IMG/VR virus record: IMGVR_UViG_3300042349_000503
Location: 1-21,665 of that record
DNA: 21,665 bases
Strand: one strand, 5' to 3'
Origin: a virus
Below the pieces are notes generated by a model. That model worked only from the letters and a program-made list of their open reading frames with translations, made no database searches and had not been told where the DNA came from. Each line of letters begins with the position of its first letter. Within the stretch, counting starts at the first letter, position 1. A program made the translations under genes and the position numbers. This document shows, one piece after another, positions 14,787 to 21,589 of this stretch.

Positions 14787-16175
14787 TTAATTGATTTTTG
14801 AATCCACACCTTTATAGAAGTTCTCCAGCTCCGGATTGCCCGCAGTTTTGCCAGCTGCTGATTCCGCTTCTGTTTCGGTAGTCGTTACCTCTGCCTCACC
14901 CGGAGCGCCACCGAGATCTGCCACTTGTGATTCCAGCTCGGTGATGCGTGCATCGCGAGTGGAAATAGTGCTCTGCGCCTCAGTCAGCTCAGCACGAAGC
15001 TGAGTGATGCCGGCAGTAATGCCTTCAGCGGTCGCTTCTTCAGCTCCCGCATCAGTGGCAATGGCCTGCAGCGTATCGGCATGGGTCTGGGAAGCAGAGC
15101 GCAGTGCATTCAACTCCTCCACAGACAGAATCACCGCGCCCTGCACACCCATTTCTTTCAAATAGGCATTTGCTTCCGCAACAGCCTCAGTTGATGGCGT
15201 GCCTTCTCCGGCAAGCGCCTTGATTTTTTTCGGTTCGAACATTTCAGTGGTATTGAATTGGCCACTTGTGCGGCCGGATTTTGCTTCTTTGTCGTCTGCC
15301 AGCTCCATTGCGCGGCTCACAGTATCTTCCCATGACTTCAGGCCATCAATCAGGCCCATCTCCAGCGCCTCATCAGCCATGAAGAGCTTGCCGGTGAATA
15401 CTGCCTCCTTCACACCCGGACGGTTCTGCTTCACCGTATTGATGAACACATCATTGAACGGGTCCAGATCATTCTGGAGCAAATACTCAGTGCTGGATTT
15501 TTCGGCAAAAGCATCGCGGTAGCCTTTATTCTTCTCCGTGCTCTTGGTGGCATACACCTGCACTACATCAGTTTCATAGAAGTTCGCGATGAACTTCTCA
15601 TAGTTCACCATGGTGATGTATGTACCAATGCTGCCAATCTGGTCAGTGGAGAAAGTAGCGTAGAGCTCATCGGCATTGCTGGCAATCCAGTAAGCGGCAC
15701 TGGCTGTCATCCCGTTTCCGAGATACGCCACTACCGGCTTCTTTTTACGCGCTTCCTGAATGGCAGCGCTCGGCGCCTGCACAGCGTCCGCCGATCCGCC
15801 TGGTGAGTCCAAGTCAAGAATGATCGCACCTACAGATGGGTCATTCGCAGCCTGAAGGATCTGTGAAGTTTTCGACTCAGTGCCTTCAGGTCCGCATTCT
15901 TCATTGTACTTGATGATAGGATCCTTGAATTCTATCACAGCCACCACGGCTTCTTTTCTCTTTGACTTGCTGTGATCAGAGTATGACTTACGTTCTCCTG
16001 ATTCGGGAATCACATAGAAGTTAAGATGGTCAGGAGTTTTTTCCACTCCATCATCCTTCTCAAAAGAAGCACGCCCGGTAAGCAGCGCATGAGCCAGTGG
16101 CAAATAGCCAGCAGCGGCACCCGGCTCCATCAGCCATTTGCCGCCCATCAAGTTCTTTGCAATGTTCCTGCTCAC
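14787..16175 (-). CDS. Capsid maturation protease (S49, ClpP/SppA-like) fused to scaffold-like C-terminus
   Basis: The 462-residue protein begins at GTG 16175; an ATG at 16148 is an alternative. Residues 75-300 form an S49 peptidase: IILDLDSPGG at 118-127 lines the active site, the nucleophile is Ser159 in GMTASAAYW and the general base is probably Lys211 in YATKSTEKNKG. Residues 310-462 are acidic, helical and contain a coiled coil (LRAELTEAQSTISTRDARIT), like an internal scaffold that the protease removes after shell assembly. It is immediately upstream of the major capsid gene and has its own promoter element. Confidence 0.88.
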   Translation of the reverse strand: MSRNIAKNLMGGKWLMEPGAAAGYLPLAHALLTGRASFEKDDGVEKTPDHLNFYVIPESGERKSYSDHSKSKRKEAVVAVIEFKDPIIKYNEECGPEGTESKTSQILQAANDPSVGAIILDLDSPGGSADAVQAPSAAIQEARKKKPVVAYLGNGMTASAAYWIASNADELYATFSTDQIGSIGTYITMVNYEKFIANFYETDVVQVYATKSTEKNKGYRDAFAEKSSTEYLLQNDLDPFNDVFINTVKQNRPGVKEAVFTGKLFMADEALEMGLIDGLKSWEDTVSRAMELADDKEAKSGRTSGQFNTTEMFEPKKIKALAGEGTPSTEAVAEANAYLKEMGVQGAVILSVEELNALRSASQTHADTLQAIATDAGAEEATAEGITAGITQLRAELTEAQSTISTRDARITELESQVADLGGAPGEAEVTTTETEAESAAGKTAGNPELENFYKGVDSKIN

Positions 16176-16195
16176 TCCTCTTCCCGTTTGTAGGG

Positions 16196-16231
16196 CAAAA
16201 GTTCCCCTACTACTGCGGGTGCGAAAGGACA
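16196..16231 (-). promoter_or_regulatory. Putative late promoter of the capsid operon (copy 2 of the shared element)
   Basis: On the minus strand TGTCCTTTCG is followed by exactly 20 bases and then CTTTTG; the 8-base box reads AACTTTTG. It begins 2 bases after the stop of the upstream gene. Unlike the other copies the start codon (GTG 16175) lies 20 bases beyond the box, with a purine-rich GGGAAGAGGA in between, so this message probably has a short leader. Confidence 0.7.
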
Positions 16232-16233
16232 GG

Positions 16234-17295
16234 TTAATCCGTAGTCACTGTCCAGCCTTTAGATATCAGGCTTGTCTTAGCGGCATTGCCCGTGGCGCTT
16301 GGCGGATTCGATGGGATATTCAGGTTCAACAGACACGTTCCATTGAGCTCTCCGTTATCATCCAGATTTACCAGAATCGAGTCAATATTGCTCTGCGGCA
16401 TTCCACTACCCTGCATTCTTACAAGTTTAACAGTACTGTAGATAGCTCCACAACTGTCAAATTGTGGCTGGTATTCAAACCTGATCTTGTGCCCGAGTTC
16501 ACCTACAGAGGTGATGTTCAATGTGCAGTTTTCATACGTGCCGTACACGGCAGCCTCAATATCTATGATAGGCTCTGAATTCGGACTGATGATGCTAACA
16601 GTATATTCCCCAGCGGCTGAGTATTGGTGGAATACATCACCGTCAGTAGTGATCACCTCAGTATTGCCATCCCCCCAATCTATTGTCACATTCGGCTGGC
16701 CCATCAAGCCAATAGCAAAGCCTACCGCATTGCTGTGACCGTTACCAGTAAAGGTGCTGTTGAACTTCATCACTGTGGTCGGTGGTGGTGGTGGGTATAG
16801 GTCAGTATTCCCAAACTTATACTCCACCACAGGATGACTGTCAGTGTACAGAATCACCACTTCATACTCATTCCGATCCGCTCTGGACTGCTTGTTATTG
16901 CGGAGCACCGGCCGCAAAAAAGCGCCTCTGCCATTGCGCCCTCCGATGATCTTTAACCGGTGATTCTGATCGCGGAATTTCACATGCCAGGGAAGCCGGC
17001 TGATAAGGTCTAGTGTGTCCACATTCGTGTGCTTATCACTGGCCACCAGAAAGCGCAGTTCACACTGCTTCATGATGGCGCCATTCTGCAATACCTCTCG
17101 CTCCTCAAAGCGGGCAGTGTCAGGCACATAGAATAGCTTCTCCCACAGGTAACCCTCGGCAGGCACTACTTCCTCTTCGAATGCTGCCTTTTTGATGTCC
17201 GGAAATGCGTGCACTCCGCGAGCATCCAGCAGCTCCACGAAGTCATCACACATTCCCCCGAAGGACTTACCTACATATTGTTCGATCAGTGTCAT
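16234..17295 (-). CDS. Chimeric virion protein: unknown N-terminal domain, proline linker, PKD and BspA-like C-terminus
   Basis: This 353-residue protein has three parts. Residues 1-162 are an unrecognised compact domain (core SRLPWHVKFRDQNHRL then IIGGRNGRGAFLRP). A linker YPPPPPTT lies at 167-174. Residues 203-236 (VTIDWGDGN, then HQYSAAGEYTVSI) form a PKD-type beta-sandwich, and about 255-353 resemble the C-terminal repeat of BspA-like surface proteins, ending SKGWTVTTD. PKD and BspA-like domains bind glycans or proteins at cell surfaces in Bacteroidota, so the exposed end may contact the host. The N-terminal domain probably docks to the virion. Confidence 0.65.
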   Translation of the reverse strand: MTLIEQYVGKSFGGMCDDFVELLDARGVHAFPDIKKAAFEEEVVPAEGYLWEKLFYVPDTARFEEREVLQNGAIMKQCELRFLVASDKHTNVDTLDLISRLPWHVKFRDQNHRLKIIGGRNGRGAFLRPVLRNNKQSRADRNEYEVVILYTDSHPVVEYKFGNTDLYPPPPPTTVMKFNSTFTGNGHSNAVGFAIGLMGQPNVTIDWGDGNTEVITTDGDVFHQYSAAGEYTVSIISPNSEPIIDIEAAVYGTYENCTLNITSVGELGHKIRFEYQPQFDSCGAIYSTVKLVRMQGSGMPQSNIDSILVNLDDNGELNGTCLLNLNIPSNPPSATGNAAKTSLISKGWTVTTD

Positions 17296-17310
17296 TAGTC
17301 AGTTTTTCGT

Positions 17311-17372
17311 CGGACAAATCCGCACAGAATTTTCTTTCTCTTCTTCCTTTTTTCACCGGACAAATCCGCACA
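17311..17372. repeat. Pair of 16-bp direct repeats upstream of the PKD gene
   Basis: CGGACAAATCCGCACA occurs at 17311-17326 and 17357-17372, 46 bp apart. Each copy contains a short inverted repeat CGGA-CAAA-TCCG. The pair occupies the gap between two genes, just upstream of the PKD protein start, so it may be an operator. Confidence 0.6.
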
Positions 17373-17378
17373 AACTAT

Positions 17379-17840
17379 TTATGCCGATGCATATCCACGC
17401 CTTGCCCTCTGGTTCATCTTATATGCCCGGTCATAGCTGTACTCCGATTCTTCGAATGAATACCTCACAAGTACCGAATGAATGGCATCCTGAATCTGCA
17501 GCCCCATGTCCATGTACATATCCACCTGCATGTTTATCTCCCGCTCAATCATGCTTGAGATAAATGAATTGATTAGACTCATCTTTTCATCCGGAATGTG
17601 CAATGCCCCGCGCATGTCATGGCGCCTGGTATCCTGTGGCTGGCTCGGATGCTCTACCAGCAGTTCATTCAATCCATCCGGGCATTTAACTACGCCGGAA
17701 GCGTGAGGTTCGCAGCAAATCAGGATCAGCTGCTTTAGCTCCCTTGAAAATTTACATTTCCGATCATTCTCATTCTCAAAATAAAAGCGCACATACTTCT
17801 CGCAGTGTGGCTCTAAGTGAAGTGTAATCGTGGATTTCAT
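17379..17840 (-). CDS. Hypothetical 153-residue protein, unknown function
   Basis: The protein starts MKSTITLHLEPHCEKYVRFY and contains several Cys (KCKF, ICCEPH, VVKCP) and a long helical, Met-rich C-terminal half (MIEREINMQVDMYMDMGLQI). No membrane segment or catalytic pattern is evident. It is flanked by an AT-rich gap upstream (17841-17924) and by the direct-repeat gap downstream, and it interrupts a run of structural genes. It could be a regulator or an inserted accessory gene rather than a virion component. I do not recognise the family. Confidence 0.6.
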   Translation of the reverse strand: MKSTITLHLEPHCEKYVRFYFENENDRKCKFSRELKQLILICCEPHASGVVKCPDGLNELLVEHPSQPQDTRRHDMRGALHIPDEKMSLINSFISSMIEREINMQVDMYMDMGLQIQDAIHSVLVRYSFEESEYSYDRAYKMNQRARRGYASA

Positions 17841-17924
17841 AGAGGCTGTAATTTATTTTAAGTCTCTACGAATTGGTTGAGTAATTGTTATAATTTATCA
17901 ACTGGTTTGTTTTTTTTCAGTTAA
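17841..17924 (-). promoter_or_regulatory. AT-rich intergenic region upstream of the 153-residue gene
   Basis: This 84-bp stretch is much more AT-rich than its surroundings and contains runs of A and TTGATAAATTATAAC. It lacks the shared late promoter element. It may hold a different promoter for the 17379-17840 gene, but no clear TAnnTTTG box is present. Confidence 0.3.
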
Positions 17925-18221
17925 TCATCTCCATGTTCCGGATACATTCTCTTGAGGATTAGTCTGCTTCCAAACACCCCCGGCGTTTAGCCATGTGATG
18001 ACCTCTTTCCAAGTGCCGGCAACCTTAAACCACATTTGGTTGCCTGCACTCAGAGGGGCTTGGATGAAGCCAATCAGGGTGAATACGACATTGGTGGGTA
18101 GGGCCGTGACGTTCTTGGACACCACTACCTCCGCACTCACAAACCCCTGCACGGGGTTGGCCGTGCCGGTGTCGCGCACCAGAACGGCTTCACCACCGCC
18201 GAAGGTTAGTTGGTAACTCAT
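17925..18221 (-). CDS. Small tail-fibre-associated protein with W-K repeat motifs
   Basis: This 98-residue protein begins MSYQLTFGGGEAVLVRDTGT. Its C-terminal half carries three short motifs of the form G-x-W-(K/R): KVAGTWKEV, AGGVWKQ and SGTWR. Such motifs are frequent at the ends of phage tail fibre and tail spike proteins, where they make short beta repeats. The ATG overlaps the upstream fibre stop as ATGA, so the two are coupled. It may be a fibre tip, a fibre chaperone or an adhesin accessory. Confidence 0.6.
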   Translation of the reverse strand: MSYQLTFGGGEAVLVRDTGTANPVQGFVSAEVVVSKNVTALPTNVVFTLIGFIQAPLSAGNQMWFKVAGTWKEVITWLNAGGVWKQTNPQENVSGTWR

Positions 18222-20362
18222 GACACGATGATCTTTGCATATAAGTCAACCGAGCCAGGGAGCGATCCGGTTGGCACAAATCTCCTTCGCGTGCCTACTA
18301 CATTGCTGCCGAGGCCTGCCGCCCATGCCGAACCTGTCCAATACTCGAAAGCTCCATTGGTCGTGCCTGTCGATGCCTGAGTAAGCACAAGTGCATTCGT
18401 ATCAGCCCGGTAAATCTCAATCGTATGGATCGTGGGTGAGCCAGCGAAGAGTGCTGATTGAACCCATGCGAATGTGCCATTAGAGGTATTGAAGTCGGAG
18501 TAATTCCAACGGTACTGACTGGGTAGAGCGTCATCAGTTTCGTACACGAGAGCCAGCGCGAGCACGCGAGCTGGTAGCATAACGACCCCTGCTGTGCGGA
18601 ATTGAAACGCGAATTGAATTTCGCTTGGCGTGCCGAGTCCAGATAGGTCGCCATCTTGCGGAACGTCTGTCCATGAGCCTGAGTTATCGGATATGCCTGA
18701 GGTGCGTACCTGAATCCTGAACATATCCGGAGCAACGCCCATTGTGAGATCACCGAGATTCTGCACGTCATTGGCCAATACGCGGTATAACTTGGCAGGC
18801 GTCGAACCGAGGTTGATTGCAGGGCATATTACCCTGTTATTCACGTCGGCCTGGAAGTCCAAATCAGCTGCCAAAGGATATGCGCTGAAGGCATTCAAGT
18901 TAGCGGTAGCTGCTGTTGAATAAATCCAAAACATCCATCCATCTTCGACCCAAAGAAATGGAGAGTTTGTCGTCACGAAGTGAATCCAAACCGGGCTATC
19001 GCTGTCACGAAGCGAGCTAATCATTTGGGAAGTGGCTGAGCCTGAGCGCCTGTCAATCTGCACTGAGGTAGTATAGTAATCAGTAATGTAGATGGATTCA
19101 GCTGTGCTTGCTGTTCCGATAATAACCAGCTTGTCAAGTGATACAGATATGTCCAGCCCTGTTATTGATCCGAAAGATACATTTGTCTCTGTGCCACCCG
19201 GAGGCACTTCAATCATTGTATCGCTCACGAACGTAGTATTACCTGAAGTGATATTGGTAATTGCTACCCGGATTATTCGGGTAGTGGTGAACAGGTATAT
19301 GGATGGCACACCATTGCCTGCGCCATGATTGAGCGTACCCACCCGACCATTGTTGTTCTGCGACAAGGTTCCCGTCACTGATTGAGCGCCAGTGATCAAA
19401 ATATCAGTTCCGGTAAGCGTGAAGCCTCCCGATACAGGGGTGAGTGCTGCGCGGATATTGTAGCGGTATATCACCAGCGATGAGGCAGCGCCATTCGTGC
19501 AATATACGTACTGCTGCTGCCTGTTGTCGAGGTCGCCGAGAGCGCATCCGCCTATTGCTGTATTGGTAATTGTAGCCGCGTCACGCAGCCAATACACCGC
19601 CTTGACGCGATCAGTAGTACTGGCTGTTCCAATGTTTTGGGTTGGATTTTGAAAGTCGTTATATGATAACCCCTTAACCACGAATAATCCACCATTTGTC
19701 GCAGTGGCGTTGGTCGTGGCCTGAACGATCATCAAATCTTGAATGACGTAGGGAGTGCCTGAGTTTATTGCTCCAGCGGAAGTGTTGATGGTTATACTGG
19801 TATCACTTCCAATGGCAGTGATGTGATACCATGTGGTGATATCGTTGGGGTCAGTTGAACCAAATCCGATGCGACTTCCCACGCAAAGACGGTCGGTATT
19901 GAACGCTGTGCCCGATCCTGCTACGGCTGTTCCCGATACACCTACTGTGCCTTTAGTGTAATTATCGAGGACAGCACGAATGCCCCTGACCGTGTGAGCA
20001 GTGGCAGTGGGAAACCCGCAGTTAATTGCACCAACGAGGTTATAGGTGTTGGTTGATGGTACGAATGTCCAAAGCTGAACCCGTCGTGTCGTTGCTGCTG
20101 TAGCTCCGTCCGCACCGAACACCCAGTACAAGTCATCAGTAATCTTAATCGGGTGAAGCATGTGTGACGGAATTGCAAGTGAACTCTGGCCCATATTTGC
20201 AATTCCAACAGGAGCAGGACCGATAAACTTATCAGCCTGACCCGACCCGAGGTTAAACTGCCCTGTGTGTTTACCGCGATTGATCTTGGCTGGATCATAC
20301 GCGCCACCAAAGGCCACTTGTTCAAGTGAACCGTTGAATATCTGTTCTACAGCTGCTTTCAT
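18218..20362 (-). CDS. Large tail-fibre-like or surface-exposed structural protein
   Basis: This 714-residue protein is Ser/Thr/Gly/Ala-rich, low in Lys and Cys, and strongly beta-rich, like fibre or spike proteins that recognise host surfaces. Residues 138-210 (GTVGVSGTAVAGSGTAFNTD, then TTWYHITAIGSDTSITI) form a module seen in many phage fibre proteins. Repeated short blades (for example YWVFGADG, SIYLFTTTRI, IYITDYYTT) suggest a beta-propeller-like centre. It follows the collagen-like gene with two bases between and overlaps the next gene as ATGA. The receptor-binding role is inferred. Confidence 0.65.
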   Translation of the reverse strand: MKAAVEQIFNGSLEQVAFGGAYDPAKINRGKHTGQFNLGSGQADKFIGPAPVGIANMGQSSLAIPSHMLHPIKITDDLYWVFGADGATAATTRRVQLWTFVPSTNTYNLVGAINCGFPTATAHTVRGIRAVLDNYTKGTVGVSGTAVAGSGTAFNTDRLCVGSRIGFGSTDPNDITTWYHITAIGSDTSITINTSAGAINSGTPYVIQDLMIVQATTNATATNGGLFVVKGLSYNDFQNPTQNIGTASTTDRVKAVYWLRDAATITNTAIGGCALGDLDNRQQQYVYCTNGAASSLVIYRYNIRAALTPVSGGFTLTGTDILITGAQSVTGTLSQNNNGRVGTLNHGAGNGVPSIYLFTTTRIIRVAITNITSGNTTFVSDTMIEVPPGGTETNVSFGSITGLDISVSLDKLVIIGTASTAESIYITDYYTTSVQIDRRSGSATSQMISSLRDSDSPVWIHFVTTNSPFLWVEDGWMFWIYSTAATANLNAFSAYPLAADLDFQADVNNRVICPAINLGSTPAKLYRVLANDVQNLGDLTMGVAPDMFRIQVRTSGISDNSGSWTDVPQDGDLSGLGTPSEIQFAFQFRTAGVVMLPARVLALALVYETDDALPSQYRWNYSDFNTSNGTFAWVQSALFAGSPTIHTIEIYRADTNALVLTQASTGTTNGAFEYWTGSAWAAGLGSNVVGTRRRFVPTGSLPGSVDLYAKIIVS

Positions 20363-20364
20363 GA

Positions 20365-20967
20365 TTATGTGTATTGAAGGTAGATATCACCGTCATTACC
20401 GCCCGAGGGAGGCTCTGTGCCGGATGTTATGTTGCGTATCGTCGGCTTATTCCTAATGAACGAAGGATCGTTTTCGTCCGTCTCGTTCCAGTTCACCTGC
20501 TGCTGAAGTCCTGCTGGCCCCTCCGGACCAGCAGGACCTTCCGGGCCGGTTAATCCCTGCGGGCCTTGTGGACCAGTATCACCTTGTGGGCCTTGTGGGC
20601 CAGTCAGTCCCTGAGTTCCTGCCGGGCCTGCTGGCCCTGCTGGCCCTGCCGGGCCTTCCGGACCAGTCAGTCCCTGTGGGCCTTCAGGACCTTGCGGACC
20701 TTGTGGGCCTTGTGGGCCTTCTGGACCTTGTGGTCCGGCCGGACCTTGCAGGCCTTGTGGACCAGTCAGTCCCTGCGGTCCTGCCGGGCCTGCTGGCCCT
20801 GCTGGCCCTGCCGGGCCTTCCGGACCAGCGGGACCCTCAGGGCCTTGCGGGCCGGTCTCACCTTGAGGGCCGGGGGGTCCTTCATTCCCCGGTCCCGTAA
20901 CTGACGGACGTACAACAAAAAACTCTATGCCCGAACCTACTGTAATGGATACCCTTATCTCACTCAT
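20365..20967 (-). CDS. Collagen-like tail fibre protein
   Basis: This 200-residue protein contains 42 uninterrupted Gly-X-Y triplets from Gly30 to residue 155, rich in GPA, GPQ, GPE and GLT, which should form a collagen triple helix. The N-terminal 29 residues ([20 protein letters not shown]) probably attach it to the tail. After the helix, [18 protein letters not shown] is a motif common in fibre proteins of Bacteroidota phages, and the end ([12 protein letters not shown]) may trimerise or bind the next protein. Its ATG forms ATGA with the upstream stop. The repeat DNA includes a 162-bp offset duplication. Confidence 0.88.
   Translation of the reverse strand: MSEIRVSITVGSGIEFFVVRPSVTGPGNEGPPGPQGETGPQGPEGPAGPEGPAGPAGPAGPAGPQGLTGPQGLQGPAGPQGPEGPQGPQGPQGPEGPQGLTGPEGPAGPAGPAGPAGTQGLTGPQGPQGDTGPQGPQGLTGPEGPAGPEGPAGLQQQVNWNETDENDPSFIRNKPTIRNITSGTEPPSGGNDGDIYLQYT
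20617..20828 (-). repeat. Direct repeat inside the collagen gene (50-bp identical arms)
   Basis: A 50-bp stretch at 20617-20666 recurs identically at 20779-20828, an offset of 162 bp or 54 codons. It encodes [16 protein letters not shown] twice. Because the offset is a multiple of nine bases, the Gly-X-Y register is kept. It points to duplication within the fibre and possible length variation. Confidence 0.85.
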
Positions 20968-21338
20968 GCCGTAGTCAGTTTACTTGGGTAGAGATAAAAC
21001 ACATTTGGGTATTCCCCCATCCGGTGAGTCTGGTTTTCAGGGAAACCATTTATTTCTGACTTGATTTTGATCTGCAGGTTGTACTCCCCCTCTTCAGCTC
21101 CTTGAGTAGAGGACCGAGGTACCACCACTCGGATCTGTCCCTCCTCATTATCTATCACATCCAATTCAGAGTAACCGATAAGTTCTGGAAATGCAAACCG
21201 AGCGATTACCTTACCGCTCTTTCTGTGCACCACCGCCAGGGTAATGCTTTCTACACTGCTAATGACAATGGCTATCCCCGCACTGTTAAGTACAGTCAGC
21301 CTGATCGGTACATCCTCCCCTTTATAGCATCGTGTCAT
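20964..21338 (-). CDS. Hypothetical beta-rich tail or baseplate adaptor (first gene of late fibre operon)
   Basis: This 124-residue protein starts [20 protein letters not shown]. The alternating pattern ([20 protein letters not shown] then [15 protein letters not shown]) looks like an immunoglobulin-like sandwich similar to the N-terminal domain of upper-baseplate or fibre-anchoring proteins. No membrane segment is present. The ATG at 21338 begins 4 bases after the -7-like box of its promoter element, and the stop overlaps the collagen gene as ATGA. A role in anchoring the collagen-like fibre is plausible. Confidence 0.6.
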   Translation of the reverse strand: MTRCYKGEDVPIRLTVLNSAGIAIVISSVESITLAVVHRKSGKVIARFAFPELIGYSELDVIDNEEGQIRVVVPRSSTQGAEEGEYNLQIKIKSEINGFPENQTHRMGEYPNVFYLYPSKLTTA

Positions 21339-21342
21339 GGGC

Positions 21343-21378
21343 CAAAAATGTCCAGAGCATGATCAACTTGAAAGGACA
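21343..21378 (-). promoter_or_regulatory. Putative late promoter of the fibre operon (copy 1 of the shared element)
   Basis: On the minus strand TGTCCTTTCA is followed by exactly 20 bases and then TTTTTG; the 8-base box reads CATTTTTG. The ATG at 21338 follows after 4 bases, exactly as in the copy at 9324-9359, and the following GGC is shared too. Confidence 0.7.
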
Positions 21379-21442
21379 CCCCCCACCAGCACTATACTAT
21401 TGGAATTTCAGAGCCAAAAACACATTTTTAAAATTGCTCGGC

Positions 21443-21450
21443 CAAAAATA
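21443..21450 (-). promoter_or_regulatory. Perfect TAnnTTTG -7 box beside the iteron array
   Basis: On the minus strand TATTTTTG matches the Bacteroidota -7 consensus exactly. No TTTG is found at the expected -33 position; that place is taken by the AGACA-type repeats (TGTCTNC on the plus strand). This would fit a promoter controlled by a protein bound to the repeats. Confidence 0.45.
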
Positions 21451-21457
21451 TTTCGCA

Positions 21458-21589
21458 TGTCTTCCTGTCTTCTTGTCTGCTAGTTGTCTACCGCTGTCTC
21501 CGTCCTGTCTGCTAGTTGTCTACTGGATTCCTAAGACATTATTAATTGATTTTCATAGTAGTTATCTCAAATAAGAAGACAGGTAGACA
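21458..21589. repeat. Iteron-like array: seven direct and two inverted TGTCTNC copies
   Basis: TGTCTNC begins at 21458, 21466, 21474, 21485, 21495, 21506 and 21517 on the plus strand, with spacings of 8, 8, 11, 10, 11 and 11 bp. Two inverted copies begin at 21575 and 21583. Part of the array is an exact 18-bp direct repeat (TGTCTGCTAGTTGTCTAC at 21474 and 21506). Spacing near one helical turn is typical of operator or replication-origin iterons. Confidence 0.75.

Noticed and set aside
18298-18771. A 157-codon minus-strand frame inside the large fibre gene
   Set aside because: It is an out-of-frame shadow of the 714-residue fibre protein, with no overlap signature or motif of its own.
20566-20904. 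Plus-strand frames of 110-112 codons in the collagen gene with repeated Trp/Leu patterns
   Set aside because: They are the complement of Gly-X-Y codons; the repetition is inherited from the collagen repeat on the minus strand.
21458-21523. CRISPR array
   Set aside because: The repeat unit is only 7 bases with 1-4 base gaps, far too short for CRISPR repeats and spacers.
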